Positions 16,094 to 25,674 of a DNA stretch of 64,000 bases are shown one piece after another. The notes beneath the pieces are model-generated. The model was given only the letters and a program-made list of their open reading frames with translations, was not told where the DNA came from and did no database searches. Source of the stretch: Liminaster sp017519885 (GTDB taxonomy: Bacteria > Bacteroidota > Bacteroidia > Bacteroidales > UBA3663); assembly GCA_017519885.1 (NCBI GenBank), contig JAFWRO010000012.1:124001-188000 (forward strand), read 5' to 3'. Positions within the stretch are counted from its first letter, which is position 1. Each line of letters opens with the position of its first letter. A program made the translations under genes and the position numbers.

Positions 16094-18112
16094 ATGGCGG
16101 ACAAAGACAAGCAGGCTAGGACATACGAAAAAGTAGTGCGGCGGCTGGTGAACGGACAACTGCAAAACGCGTTGACGTTGATCAGCAAGTATTGTGTTTT
16201 GGAGCCACGTCTTTATTCCATTGGCGAAGAAGCCGAAACGGTACAGAAGGACTACGACCGCATGCTCTCCTTTTTGGCAAAAGGAACTCACGATCCCAAA
16301 CTTCAGGAACAACACGACATCCTGATGGAGCGTGCCTGGAAACTTGCCGAAAGCCTTTACGATGCCGAACAACCTGTGGAGTTACCCTTCGAGGAAACCG
16401 TCAGTGTACTCCTCGAGCAACTTCTGGCCGAACCCGAAAATGACCATTGCCTCAACCGCATCTTCGAGCAAGTGGCAGAAAGCAGACATATACCTAAGGC
16501 AGATCGCAAGGAGCTGCATAAGGCCATGCTCAACGACAGCATACCCGAATATGTGCGTGCTACCCTCCTTTCGGCCATCACGCTGCACCTGACACAAAAC
16601 TTTGATGCCCGCATGGTGGAGGATCTCTACACCTATACGCTCGACGATCAGCCGGTGCAACTTCAGATGCAGGCGTGGATCACATTGGTTTTTGTCGCCC
16701 TCATCCATACCCATCGCATCGAACATCTGCCCCGTCTGCGAGAACAGTACCAGTTCATCTGCGAGAGCCAGCCAGATTTGCTATTCGACATACAGATTGC
16801 CCTTTTGCAGTGCCGTGAGGCATTCTCCTTCGACAAGAAACTGCACAAGATCATCAACCAGGATGGCGAAGAGGATGAATTCAGCGAGCAGGAACGCGTC
16901 AGGGAATTCTTTGAGTTCATCACTGAAGGCATCGACACCACCCTATCGATGTTCTCCCACCTCAAGAAAATCAAGTTCTTCAGCGGCGAAGGTACACGTC
17001 ACCATTGGCTCGAACCCTTCAGCCTTACGCAGCCCGACATCAAGGCCGTGCTCGACGAGAATCCCAAGGCACTGCCATGGACGAGGATGATGATGGCTTC
17101 CGTTGCCCAATGCAACACCGACAAGTACGGTTCGTTTATGACCATGCAGGCCTATAACAAGGACCTGATGGCCAACATCAGCGAGAAACTGCAAGAGAAA
17201 GGGTTGGTCTTCGACGACATTCTGCCGGTAAGTCCACTCTACGTGATGCGCAACTATCTGCACGACCTCTTCCGCTACTGCAATATGCATCCCAAGGGCG
17301 AAGAGATGCGTTATCCACTCTTCGATCCCAACCTCGACTTGAGCCAGAACAAATGGCTCTGCAACGGCATCAGCCACCCTGACCAGTTGAAGAAGACCGC
17401 CGAGTTCCTTTTCCGCAAGGAACGTTGGGACGAGGCCTGCATCACTTACAGCACCCTGCTCAAACATGAAGTGACCGAAGAGACCCTGCAGAAACTCTAC
17501 TACGCCATGTGGAACGGCGAAAGCAGCTACGACAAACGCAAGGCCACGCAGACGCTCATCAAGTGCAACACCCTCTTCCCCGGCAACAAGTGGACACTCC
17601 GTCATCTGGCCGATGCTTATCACGAAGCACAGGAATATGAGATAGAGGGACAGGTGCTCCACGAGGCGCTCGAACATTTCCCCGACGACCCGACGATGCT
17701 GATGCGCCTGGGACGATGCCTCACCTGCCAGGACCGAATAGATGAAGCCATCGAGATACTCTACAAGGCCGACATCAAGAAGGAAGGGCAACTGCGCGTG
17801 CATCGCGAATTGGCCAACGCCCTCTTCCTGACCTGCGACCACACACGAGCCGAGCGATTCATCCGTATGGTGCTGAGCCGTCCTGAGCCCGATATGGACG
17901 ATTGGATACTGGGCGGGCATATAGCCCTTCAGGACCAAGACATCCCTCTTGCCGTCGAACGATACAAGAAGGCGAACGACACAGCGTATGCCTATAACGG
18001 AATACTCCGCGACAAACCTAAACTCATACGTGCCGGCATCGCCGAACACATCATCCTCCTTGTGATGGAACTTTTGTTAAAGGATTTGCAGGCCACTTCG
18101 AATCCCTCTTAA
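16094..18112 (+). CDS. Large tetratricopeptide-repeat protein
   Basis: This 672-residue soluble, helical protein has no signal peptide. The C-terminal third contains TPR-like helix pairs, for example ACITYSTLLKHEVTEETLQK, WTLRHLADAYHEAQEYEIEG, PTMLMRLGRCLTCQDRIDEA and LRVHRELANALFLTCDHTRA. The N-terminal two-thirds is helical but without recognisable repeats. Its function is unknown; TPR proteins act as scaffolds. The start lies 21 bp after the RNase P RNA, with no room for a separate TAnnTTTG promoter, so expression by readthrough of rnpB seems likely. leuS follows 31 bp downstream on the same strand. Confidence 0.85.
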   Translation: MADKDKQARTYEKVVRRLVNGQLQNALTLISKYCVLEPRLYSIGEEAETVQKDYDRMLSFLAKGTHDPKLQEQHDILMERAWKLAESLYDAEQPVELPFEETVSVLLEQLLAEPENDHCLNRIFEQVAESRHIPKADRKELHKAMLNDSIPEYVRATLLSAITLHLTQNFDARMVEDLYTYTLDDQPVQLQMQAWITLVFVALIHTHRIEHLPRLREQYQFICESQPDLLFDIQIALLQCREAFSFDKKLHKIINQDGEEDEFSEQERVREFFEFITEGIDTTLSMFSHLKKIKFFSGEGTRHHWLEPFSLTQPDIKAVLDENPKALPWTRMMMASVAQCNTDKYGSFMTMQAYNKDLMANISEKLQEKGLVFDDILPVSPLYVMRNYLHDLFRYCNMHPKGEEMRYPLFDPNLDLSQNKWLCNGISHPDQLKKTAEFLFRKERWDEACITYSTLLKHEVTEETLQKLYYAMWNGESSYDKRKATQTLIKCNTLFPGNKWTLRHLADAYHEAQEYEIEGQVLHEALEHFPDDPTMLMRLGRCLTCQDRIDEAIEILYKADIKKEGQLRVHRELANALFLTCDHTRAERFIRMVLSRPEPDMDDWILGGHIALQDQDIPLAVERYKKANDTAYAYNGILRDKPKLIRAGIAEHIILLVMELLLKDLQATSNPS

Positions 18113-18143
18113 CTCTTCGAACAATTATTAACTCTACATAAAA

Positions 18144-20987
18144 ATGGAATACAACTTTAGAGAAATCGAGCCGCGCTGGCAGGCTCAGTGGGTCAAGGAT
18201 CAGACCTACAAGGTCGAGATTGACCACAAGAAGCCCAAGTACTACGTGCTCGATATGTTCCCCTATCCTTCGGGAGCGGGTCTTCACGTAGGCCACCCAC
18301 TCGGCTACATTGCTTCAGACATCTTCTCACGCTACAAGCGCCTCTGTGGCTTCAACGTTCTTCACCCGATGGGCTACGATGCCTATGGCCTGCCCGCCGA
18401 ACAATATGCCATCCAGACTGGCCAGCACCCCGCCATCACCACCGATAAGAACATTGCCCGTTACCGCGAGCAACTCGACCGTATCGGCTTCTGCTTCGAC
18501 TGGAGCCGCGAGGTACGCACCTGCGACCCCGGCTATTACAAGTGGACACAATGGGCCTTTGCGCAGATGTTCGAAGCCTATTACGACAACGACGCACAGA
18601 AGGCTAAGCCCATCGCCGACCTCGTAGCTCGATTTGAGGCCAATGGCAGCAAGGGCGTTAATGCCGCCTGCTCCGTCGAGCTCGACTTCACTGCCGAAGA
18701 CTGGAAGGCCAAGACCGAGGTGGAGAAGCAGCAGACCCTGATGAACTATCGCATCGCCTATCTGGGCGAAACGATGGTGAACTGGTGTCCTATGCTCGGC
18801 ACCGTGCTGGCCAACGACGAGGTTGTCAATGGCGTGAGCGAACGCGGCGGTTATCCCGTCGAGCAGAAACTCATGCGCCAGTGGTGCCTCCGCGTCTCTG
18901 CTTATGCCCAGCGTCTGCTCGACGGCCTGGAGACCATCGACTGGACCTACGCCTTGAAGGAGACCCAGCGCAACTGGATCGGTCGTTCTGAAGGTACCGA
19001 GGCACAGTTCAAGGTGGTGCCCAACGACAACCCGCAGACTCTGACTGCCGATGGCAAGCCTCTTGAGTTCACCATCTTTACCACTCGCGCCGATACCATG
19101 TTCGGTGTAACCTTCATGGTGCTTGCTCCTGAAAGCGAATATGTGCAGATGGTAACCACGTCCGACCACAAGGCCGAAGTGGAGGCTTACCTCGACAAGT
19201 GCAAGCACAAGACCGAGCTGGAGCGCCAGGCCGGACACGAGGTGACGGGCGTCTTCAGTGGTGCCTACGCCATCAACCCAATTACGGGCGATGAGATTCC
19301 GATCTGGATTGCCGAATACGTACTTGCCGGTTACGGCACAGGTGCCATTATGGCTGTTCCCGCCCACGACTCACGCGACTGGGCTTTTGCCAAGCACTTC
19401 AACCTCCCCATCATCCCGCTCATCGAAGGCGACTATGACCTTAACGAGGGTTCGTTCGATGCCAAGGAAGGCATTATGAAGAACTCGTCGAACGCCGAAC
19501 TCAGCCTCAACGGTCTCTGCGTCAAGGACTCCATCCAAGCCATGAAGGAGTACGTCACCCGCAAGGGCCTGGGACGCGTGAAGGTCAACTATCGTCTGCG
19601 CGACGCTATCTTCAGCCGCCAGCGCTACTGGGGCGAGCCCTTCCCCATCTATTACAAGGACGGTATGCCTTACGTACTGCCAGAGGAGTGTCTGCCACTC
19701 CAACTGCCCGAGGTGAAGAACTTCAAGCCCACCTCGACAGGCGAGCCACCGCTCGGCAACGCTCAGGTTTGGGCTTGGGACGAGGCCAACAAGAAGGTTG
19801 TGGACAAGGCTTTGATCGACAACAAGACCGTCTTCCCGCTCGAACTCTGCACCATGCCAGGTTTCGCAGGCTCGTCGGCCTACTACACCCGTTATACTGA
19901 CCCGCACAACGATGAAGCACTCGTCAGTCATGAGGCCAACGAATACTGGGACAATGTAGATCTCTATCTCGGCGGTTCAGAGCACGCTACAGGTCACCTC
20001 ATCTACAGCCGCTTCTGGAACAAGTTCCTCAAGGACTGGGGCGTAGTGAAGAGCGAGGAACCCTTCAAGAAGCTCATCAACCAGGGTATGATTCAAGGCA
20101 GCAGCCGTTTCGCACTGCGTTTGAAGGGCACCCAGAAGTATGTCAGCGCCGACATCGCTGCAGAATACGGCGAATGCGACCCCGTACATGTGGACGTGAA
20201 CTTCGTCAATGGCCTGGAAATGGATGTCGAGAAATTCCACCAGTGGACGCCAGAGTTCAAGGATGTGGAGGTAATCTGCAATGCTGATGGCAAGTTCATC
20301 ACTACCGCTGCCGTTGAGAAGATGTCGAAGTCGAAATACAATGTGGTTAATCCCGACGACATCTGCGAGCGTTACGGTGCCGACACGCTGCGTCTTTATG
20401 AGATGTTCCTCGGCCCCATCGAGCAGTCGAAGCCTTGGGACACCGCAGGTATCGATGGCGCATTCCGCTTCCTCAAGAAGTTCTGGAACCTCTATCAGAA
20501 CCCAACCGACGCTGCTCCTTCGGCTGACAACCTCAAGTCGCTCCACAAACTGATCAAGAAGGTGACGAGCGACATCGAGCAGTTCTCGTACAATACTGCC
20601 ATCTCGGCATTCATGGTGGCTGTCAACGAGCTCACCCAGCAGAAGTGCAGCAGCAAGGCTATCCTCGAGCAACTCGTCGTGCTCATCGCTCCTTTTGCTC
20701 CACACATCGCCGAAGAGCTCTGGCACCAGCTCGGCAACACCGCCACCGTCTGCGACGCCCCCTGGCCCAAGTGCGAGGAGAAGTACCTGGTCGAAAGCAC
20801 CATCAAGTACCCCGTCCAGATTGGCGGTAAGATGCGCTTCACCATCGACATCCCAGCCGATGCCACCTCTGACGAAGTACAAGCCGCTGTCCTCGCGCAT
20901 CCCGATGCCCAGAAGTGGATTGCCGGCAAGACCGTCCGCAAGTTCATCTTCGTGCCCAAGAAGATCGTCAACCTCGTTGTAGGCTAA
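18144..20987 (+). CDS. leuS: Leucine-tRNA ligase
   Basis: This 947-residue class I synthetase charges tRNA-Leu. The HIGH signature appears as HVGHPLGY (H48), and the KMSKS loop as KMSKSKYN (K726 onward). Between them lies the CP1 editing domain, with the conserved threonine-rich FTIFTTRADTMFGVTF and the aspartate-containing VPAHDSRDWAFAKHF. It has the longer insertions usual for Bacteroidetes LeuRS (total about 940-950 residues). The anticodon-binding domain ends in IAPFAPHIAEELW, and the C-terminal extension is present. It is flanked downstream by a strong terminator. Confidence 0.97.
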   Translation: MEYNFREIEPRWQAQWVKDQTYKVEIDHKKPKYYVLDMFPYPSGAGLHVGHPLGYIASDIFSRYKRLCGFNVLHPMGYDAYGLPAEQYAIQTGQHPAITTDKNIARYREQLDRIGFCFDWSREVRTCDPGYYKWTQWAFAQMFEAYYDNDAQKAKPIADLVARFEANGSKGVNAACSVELDFTAEDWKAKTEVEKQQTLMNYRIAYLGETMVNWCPMLGTVLANDEVVNGVSERGGYPVEQKLMRQWCLRVSAYAQRLLDGLETIDWTYALKETQRNWIGRSEGTEAQFKVVPNDNPQTLTADGKPLEFTIFTTRADTMFGVTFMVLAPESEYVQMVTTSDHKAEVEAYLDKCKHKTELERQAGHEVTGVFSGAYAINPITGDEIPIWIAEYVLAGYGTGAIMAVPAHDSRDWAFAKHFNLPIIPLIEGDYDLNEGSFDAKEGIMKNSSNAELSLNGLCVKDSIQAMKEYVTRKGLGRVKVNYRLRDAIFSRQRYWGEPFPIYYKDGMPYVLPEECLPLQLPEVKNFKPTSTGEPPLGNAQVWAWDEANKKVVDKALIDNKTVFPLELCTMPGFAGSSAYYTRYTDPHNDEALVSHEANEYWDNVDLYLGGSEHATGHLIYSRFWNKFLKDWGVVKSEEPFKKLINQGMIQGSSRFALRLKGTQKYVSADIAAEYGECDPVHVDVNFVNGLEMDVEKFHQWTPEFKDVEVICNADGKFITTAAVEKMSKSKYNVVNPDDICERYGADTLRLYEMFLGPIEQSKPWDTAGIDGAFRFLKKFWNLYQNPTDAAPSADNLKSLHKLIKKVTSDIEQFSYNTAISAFMVAVNELTQQKCSSKAILEQLVVLIAPFAPHIAEELWHQLGNTATVCDAPWPKCEEKYLVESTIKYPVQIGGKMRFTIDIPADATSDEVQAAVLAHPDAQKWIAGKTVRKFIFVPKKIVNLVVG

Positions 20988-21011
20988 GCACACACATTAT
21001 ATATATTAATA

Positions 21012-21046
21012 TTACAGGCTGCAAGCAAAAAGCTTGCAGCCTGTAA
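21012..21046. terminator. Bidirectional terminator between leuS and asnS
   Basis: TTACAGGCTGCAAGC (21012-21026) and GCTTGCAGCCTGTAA (21032-21046) form 15 perfect pairs around an A5 loop, followed by a T-rich tail on the plus strand. It sits between convergent leuS and asnS. Confidence 0.85.
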
Positions 21047-21067
21047 TTTATTATCACTTTAGTAGAT

Positions 21068-22492
21068 TTAGAACTCAGCCGACTTGGGAGTGCGGGGGAA
21101 CGGAATGACGTCGCGGATGTTCTGCATGCCGGTGACGAAGAGGATGAGGCGCTCGAAGCCGAGGCCGAAACCTGCGTGTGGGCAAGTGCCGAAGCGACGA
21201 GTATCGAGATACCACCACATATCCTTCATCGGGATGTGACGCGTCGTGATTTCGTTCATGAGCTTGTCATAGTTCTCCTCACGCACCGAACCACCGATGA
21301 TTTCGCCGATCTGTGGGAAGAGGACGTCGGTACCCTGTACGGTCTCCTCCATCTCCTCTCCATTGAAGATAGGACGCTTGTCATCAATCTTCATATAGAA
21401 CGACTTAATCTTCTTTGGGTAGTTGGTCATGATGACAGGCTTCTTGAAGTACTCCTCAACGAGGAAGCGCTCGTGCTCGGAAGCAAGGTCGTCGCCCCAG
21501 TTGCAAGGGAACTCGAATTTCTTGCCGTCCTTGATGGCCTGCTGCAGGATCTCGATGCCCTTGGTGTAAGGCAGATGTACGAAGCTGTCCTTCAACACAC
21601 CTTCGAGACGCTCGATGAGCGTTGGGTCGATGAGTTTGTTGAGGAACTCGAGTTCCTCACGGCAGTTGTCGAGTGCCCAGCGTACGCAATGCTTGATGAA
21701 GTCCTCTTCGAGTGCCATCAGGTCGTCCATGTCGTAGAAGGCAACCTCTGGCTCGATCATCCAGAACTCAGCCAAGTGACGTGGCGTATTGGAGTTCTCT
21801 GCACGGAAGGTAGGACCAAAGGTGTAGATCTGACCCAGTGCCGTAGCTCCCAGTTCGCCTTCGAGCTGACCGGAAACGGTGAGCGACGTCATCTTTCCGA
21901 AGAAGTCGTCATCGTAGATGATGGAACCATTCTCGTCCTTCTTGAGGTCATAGAGGTTCTTGGTGGTCACTTGGAACATCTGGCCTGCGCCTTCGCAGTC
22001 GCTGGCGGTGATGAGCGGCGAGTGGAAATAATAGAAGCCGTGCTCGTGGAAGTACTGGTGAATAGCAATCGCCATGTTGTGGCGGATGCGAAGGATGCAG
22101 CCAAAGAGGTTGGTGCGTGGACGCAGATGTGCCTTCTCGCGGAGGAATTCCATAGAGTGGCCCTTCTTCTGCAAAGGATACTCATTGGGATCGCAGTCGC
22201 CAAGCACCTCGATGGTGCTGGCCTGGATCTCGCACTTCTGGTTGCCGCCCTGGCTGGCCACAAGTTTGCCAACGACCTTGAGACAGGCACCTGTGGTGAT
22301 ACGCTTCAGGAGTTCTTCGTCGAACTTGGCAACGTCGGCTACGATCTGCACGCCTGAAACGCAGGAACCATCATTGAGAGCTATAAATTTAATGACCTTG
22401 TTGCCACGCATCGAACGGACCCATCCGCACACGGTGACTTCACGGTCGAGGACCTCCGACTTCAGGAGACCTTTGATGATTTCTCTTTTCAT
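21068..22492 (-). CDS. asnS: Asparagine-tRNA ligase
   Basis: This 474-residue class IIb synthetase has the N-terminal OB-fold (about residues 15-110, VTVCGWVRSMRGNKVIKFIALNDG) that reads the anticodon. The catalytic domain has motif 2 in GPTFRAENSNTPRHLAEFWMIEPE and motif 3 in GFGLGFERLILFVTG. The AsnRS character is supported by FRAENSNT...EFWMIEPE and the short form of the enzyme. The gap to the upstream pseudouridine synthase gene is 91 bp and holds a 7-bp hairpin (22547-22553 with 22558-22564), so partial co-transcription with purB and the synthase is possible. Confidence 0.95.
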   Translation of the reverse strand: MKREIIKGLLKSEVLDREVTVCGWVRSMRGNKVIKFIALNDGSCVSGVQIVADVAKFDEELLKRITTGACLKVVGKLVASQGGNQKCEIQASTIEVLGDCDPNEYPLQKKGHSMEFLREKAHLRPRTNLFGCILRIRHNMAIAIHQYFHEHGFYYFHSPLITASDCEGAGQMFQVTTKNLYDLKKDENGSIIYDDDFFGKMTSLTVSGQLEGELGATALGQIYTFGPTFRAENSNTPRHLAEFWMIEPEVAFYDMDDLMALEEDFIKHCVRWALDNCREELEFLNKLIDPTLIERLEGVLKDSFVHLPYTKGIEILQQAIKDGKKFEFPCNWGDDLASEHERFLVEEYFKKPVIMTNYPKKIKSFYMKIDDKRPIFNGEEMEETVQGTDVLFPQIGEIIGGSVREENYDKLMNEITTRHIPMKDMWWYLDTRRFGTCPHAGFGLGFERLILFVTGMQNIRDVIPFPRTPKSAEF

Positions 22493-22583
22493 ACAATATA
22501 CTTAAATAACACTGTTCGGGATTAGGCTAAATAGAAAGATACCTCACCCTTCCACCAGGAAGGGCAAGGATCTTGAACATTCA

Positions 22584-24200
22584 TTATTCGAATGCACCCA
22601 TCTTGAGCATGCTTACCTCCTGCTGGGTGAGGTGACGCCAGCGGCCACGTGGCAGGTTCTTCTTGGTGAGTCCTGCGAAATAAACGCGGTCGAGCTTCAC
22701 GACACGATAGCCGAGGTGCTCGAAGATACGACGCACGATACGGTTCTTGCCCGAGTGGATCTCGATACCAACCTGGTTCTTGTCCTCTTCGTTGGCATAA
22801 GCAATGGCATCAGCATGGATAGGACCATCGTCAAGTTCGATGCCTGCTGCAATACGAGCGAGATCGGTCTCGGCCACATCCTTGTCAAGCCATACGTGAT
22901 AGATCTTCTTCTTGATGTACTTGGGATGGGTGAGTTTCGAAGCGAGGTCACCATCGTTGGTGAGGAGCAGCACACCAGTGGTGTTGCGGTCGAGACGACC
23001 AACAGGATAGATACGCTCGCGGCTTGCATTGCGCACCAGATCCATAACGGTCTGACGGCCCTGTGGATCATCGCTGGTGGTGACGGTATCCTTCGGCTTG
23101 TTGAGGAGTACATAGACCTTGCGCTCGAGGCTTACGGGCTGGTCGTTGAAGGTCACCTGATCCTTGCGGGTCACCTTGGTGCCGAGTTCGGTAACGACCT
23201 CACCGTTTACCTTGACCAAACCAGCTGCGATGTGCTCGTCGGCTTCACGACGCGAGCAAACGCCTGCATTGGCCAAATACTTGTTGAGACGCAGTTCCTC
23301 ATTCGGATCGACGATTGCCTCGGTGTATTCCACCGGACGATGTGGGTTGTAGCCCTGATGCTTGCGATTGGGTTTCTGCTTCTGAGGACGTCCGAAACCG
23401 CCCTGCTGGGGACGACCGTAGCCACCCTGCTGGGGACGACCATAACCGCCCTGCTGGGGACGACCGTAACCGCCCTGCTGTGGACGACTGTAACCACCCT
23501 GCTGGGGACGGCCATAACCACCCTGCTGACGACCGTAACCGCCCTGTGGACGGCCGTAGCCACCCTGCTGGGGACGCTGATAGCCGCGTGGCTGGTAACC
23601 GCCCTGTGGCTGATAGTTCTGCACATAGCCGCCTTCCTGTGGCTGCTGATTCTCCTGAGCCTTGCCTTCCTGTGGCTCGCCCTGGGGCTGCTGATAGCCC
23701 TGATTATCATTGTAGCGCTGGTAGCCGTTATTGGGACGCTGTGGACGCTGGTAGCTCTGATAGCCGCCCTGCTCGCCATCCTGGTTGTAACGACGATAAC
23801 CGCCCTGGGGACGCTGGGGACGCTGATAGCTACCCTGGTAGCCGCCGCCCTGTGGACGCTGGTAGCCACCACCCTGCTGATAGCCGCCTTCGCCTTCCTG
23901 TGGGCGCTGATAGCCTTCGCCATCCTGCATTGGACGCTGGTAACCGCCACCACGCTGATAGCCACCACCACGCTGGTAGCCGCCACCACGCTGATAACCG
24001 CCGCCACGACCATATCCGCTATAGTCGTTGGCGCCACCGCGCTGATAAGAGTTACGTGACTGTGGATCATAGGCGGCTGCGTTACCGAAGCGGCTCTCGC
24101 CGATTCTGGGACGACGCTTTGGCGCCTGCTGTGATGCACCTTCTGGTGCTGCATTACCCTCCTGTGGGGTATTTGCCTGTGGGTTCTGATTTTCTTCCAT
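22584..24200 (-). CDS. RluB-type rRNA pseudouridine synthase with long Gly/Gln/Tyr/Arg-rich N-terminus
   Basis: The protein is 538 residues from the ATG at 24200. Residues 1 to about 285 are low complexity, dominated by two repeat types: RGGGYQ near the front and QQGGYGRP toward the end (about 8 variants). This half is rich in G, Q, Y, R and P and should be disordered. The folded part starts with an S4 RNA-binding domain (LNKYLANAGVCSRREADEHI, about 300-360). The RluB/RluE-type catalytic domain follows, with aspartate D404 in GRLDRNTTG and downstream LTHPKYIKKKIYHVW. It would isomerise a uridine in 23S rRNA. The ATG lies 2 bp after the purB stop, so it is translationally coupled to purB. A TTG two codons upstream is a less likely start. 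Confidence 0.9.
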   Translation of the reverse strand: MEENQNPQANTPQEGNAAPEGASQQAPKRRPRIGESRFGNAAAYDPQSRNSYQRGGANDYSGYGRGGGYQRGGGYQRGGGYQRGGGYQRPMQDGEGYQRPQEGEGGYQQGGGYQRPQGGGYQGSYQRPQRPQGGYRRYNQDGEQGGYQSYQRPQRPNNGYQRYNDNQGYQQPQGEPQEGKAQENQQPQEGGYVQNYQPQGGYQPRGYQRPQQGGYGRPQGGYGRQQGGYGRPQQGGYSRPQQGGYGRPQQGGYGRPQQGGYGRPQQGGFGRPQKQKPNRKHQGYNPHRPVEYTEAIVDPNEELRLNKYLANAGVCSRREADEHIAAGLVKVNGEVVTELGTKVTRKDQVTFNDQPVSLERKVYVLLNKPKDTVTTSDDPQGRQTVMDLVRNASRERIYPVGRLDRNTTGVLLLTNDGDLASKLTHPKYIKKKIYHVWLDKDVAETDLARIAAGIELDDGPIHADAIAYANEEDKNQVGIEIHSGKNRIVRRIFEHLGYRVVKLDRVYFAGLTKKNLPRGRWRHLTQQEVSMLKMGAFE

Positions 24201-24202
24201 AA

Positions 24203-25552
24203 TCAAATTCCGGTGTAGTTAGTTGGAGAAAGCGCATGCAACTCTGCTTTCACTGACTCCGATACGTTTAATGAATCTATAAAATTAGCAATGGTTTGTT
24301 CGTTCATACCCGTATTGACACGGGTCAAAGCTTTAAGTGTCTCGTAAGGCTTGGGATAGCCTTCGCGACGAAGAATGGTTTGGATGCCCTCGGCTACGAC
24401 AGCCCAGGCATTGTCAAGATCGCGACGGATAGCAGTCTCGTTAAGAAGCAGTTTGCCAAGTCCTTTCTTTGTCGATGCCAAGGCAATGAGCATATGGCCC
24501 ATGGGGACACCGACATTACGCAAGACTGTCGAATCGGTGAGGTCGCGCTGGAGACGGCTTACCGGCAACTTGGTGGCAAGGTGATCGAGGATGGCGTTGG
24601 CAATGCCAAGGTTGCCCTCCGAATTCTCATAGTCGATGGGATTGACCTTATGAGGCATAGCGCTGGAACCTACCTCGCCGGCCTTGATCTGCTGCTTGAA
24701 ATACTCCATCGAGATGTACTGCCAGAAGTCACGGTCGAGGTCGAGCAGGACTACATTGATGCGACGCATGGCGTCGAAAAGAGCCGCAAGGTTATCGTAA
24801 TTAGAAATCTGCGTAGTCCATTCCTCACGTTCGATACCAAGGCGCTCGTGGAGGAAAGCGTTGCCGAAGGCACGCCAATCGCGGTTGGGATAAGCGATGT
24901 GATGAGCATTGAAGTTGCCTGTAGCACCGCCGAACTTACCGCTGATCTTCACCTGGCGCAGGTTCTCGAGCTGCTGGTTCAAACGATAGACAAAGACCAT
25001 CACCTCTTTACCAAGGCGTGTGGGTGAAGCGGGCTGACCATGAGTGCGGGCAAGCATTGGAATGTCCTTCCACTCTTCGGCATAGCGTGCAAGGATATCG
25101 ATCACTTCCTGGAGAGCAGGAATATAGACCTCATAGATGGCCTCCTTGATCGACATAGGCACAGAAGTGTTATTGATGTCCTGGCTGGTAAGACCGAAGT
25201 GGATGAACTCCTTGTACTTCTCAAGACCAAGACGGTCGAACTCCTCCTTGAGGAGATATTCTACAGCCTTCACATCGTGGTTGGTCACCTTCTCGATGTC
25301 CTTGACACGCTGGGCTTCGGCTGGGGTAAAATTGCGATAGATATCGCGAAGACTGTCGAAAATACGGCTATCGACACTGGACAATTGTGGCAACGGAAGT
25401 TCACAAAGTGCTATGAAATACTCGACTTCCACACGAACGCGATACTTGATGAGGGCAAACTCGGAAAAGTATTCGCTAAGGACCTCCGTCTTGGAATGAT
25501 AACGTCCATCGATAGGCGAGACAGCTGTCAGTGGACTGAATGAAAATTCCAT
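24203..25552 (-). CDS. purB: Adenylosuccinate lyase
   Basis: This 449-residue enzyme of the fumarase/aspartase superfamily acts twice in purine synthesis (SAICAR to AICAR, and adenylosuccinate to AMP). The signature loop is present as GSSAMPHKVNPIDYENSEG, with the catalytic serine in the SS pair. The substrate-binding HFGLTSQDINNT and the general-acid region ARTHGQPASPTRLG are also visible. The length is normal. It is the first gene of a run with the pseudouridine synthase (2 bp downstream) and perhaps asnS. The 122-bp region upstream contains T-rich sequence but no exact TAnnTTTG match on the minus strand. Confidence 0.96.
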   Translation of the reverse strand: MEFSFSPLTAVSPIDGRYHSKTEVLSEYFSEFALIKYRVRVEVEYFIALCELPLPQLSSVDSRIFDSLRDIYRNFTPAEAQRVKDIEKVTNHDVKAVEYLLKEEFDRLGLEKYKEFIHFGLTSQDINNTSVPMSIKEAIYEVYIPALQEVIDILARYAEEWKDIPMLARTHGQPASPTRLGKEVMVFVYRLNQQLENLRQVKISGKFGGATGNFNAHHIAYPNRDWRAFGNAFLHERLGIEREEWTTQISNYDNLAALFDAMRRINVVLLDLDRDFWQYISMEYFKQQIKAGEVGSSAMPHKVNPIDYENSEGNLGIANAILDHLATKLPVSRLQRDLTDSTVLRNVGVPMGHMLIALASTKKGLGKLLLNETAIRRDLDNAWAVVAEGIQTILRREGYPKPYETLKALTRVNTGMNEQTIANFIDSLNVSESVKAELHALSPTNYTGI

Positions 25553-25674
25553 TTTCTACAAAAGATAGTTAAAAGGGGGTTAAAGGGATGTTAATGTGAT
25601 ACTAATGTGACGTGAATAGGGAGCAAAAGAATAGTAAAAAGGGACAAAAGTTTCTTGGGGTGAACAATTATCAC

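Noticed and set aside
21176..22357. 393-codon plus-strand frame
   Set aside because: Antisense to asnS, which is unambiguous.
22632..24059. 475-codon frame on the plus strand
   Set aside because: It is antisense to the pseudouridine synthase, whose repeats and GC bias keep the opposite strand open.
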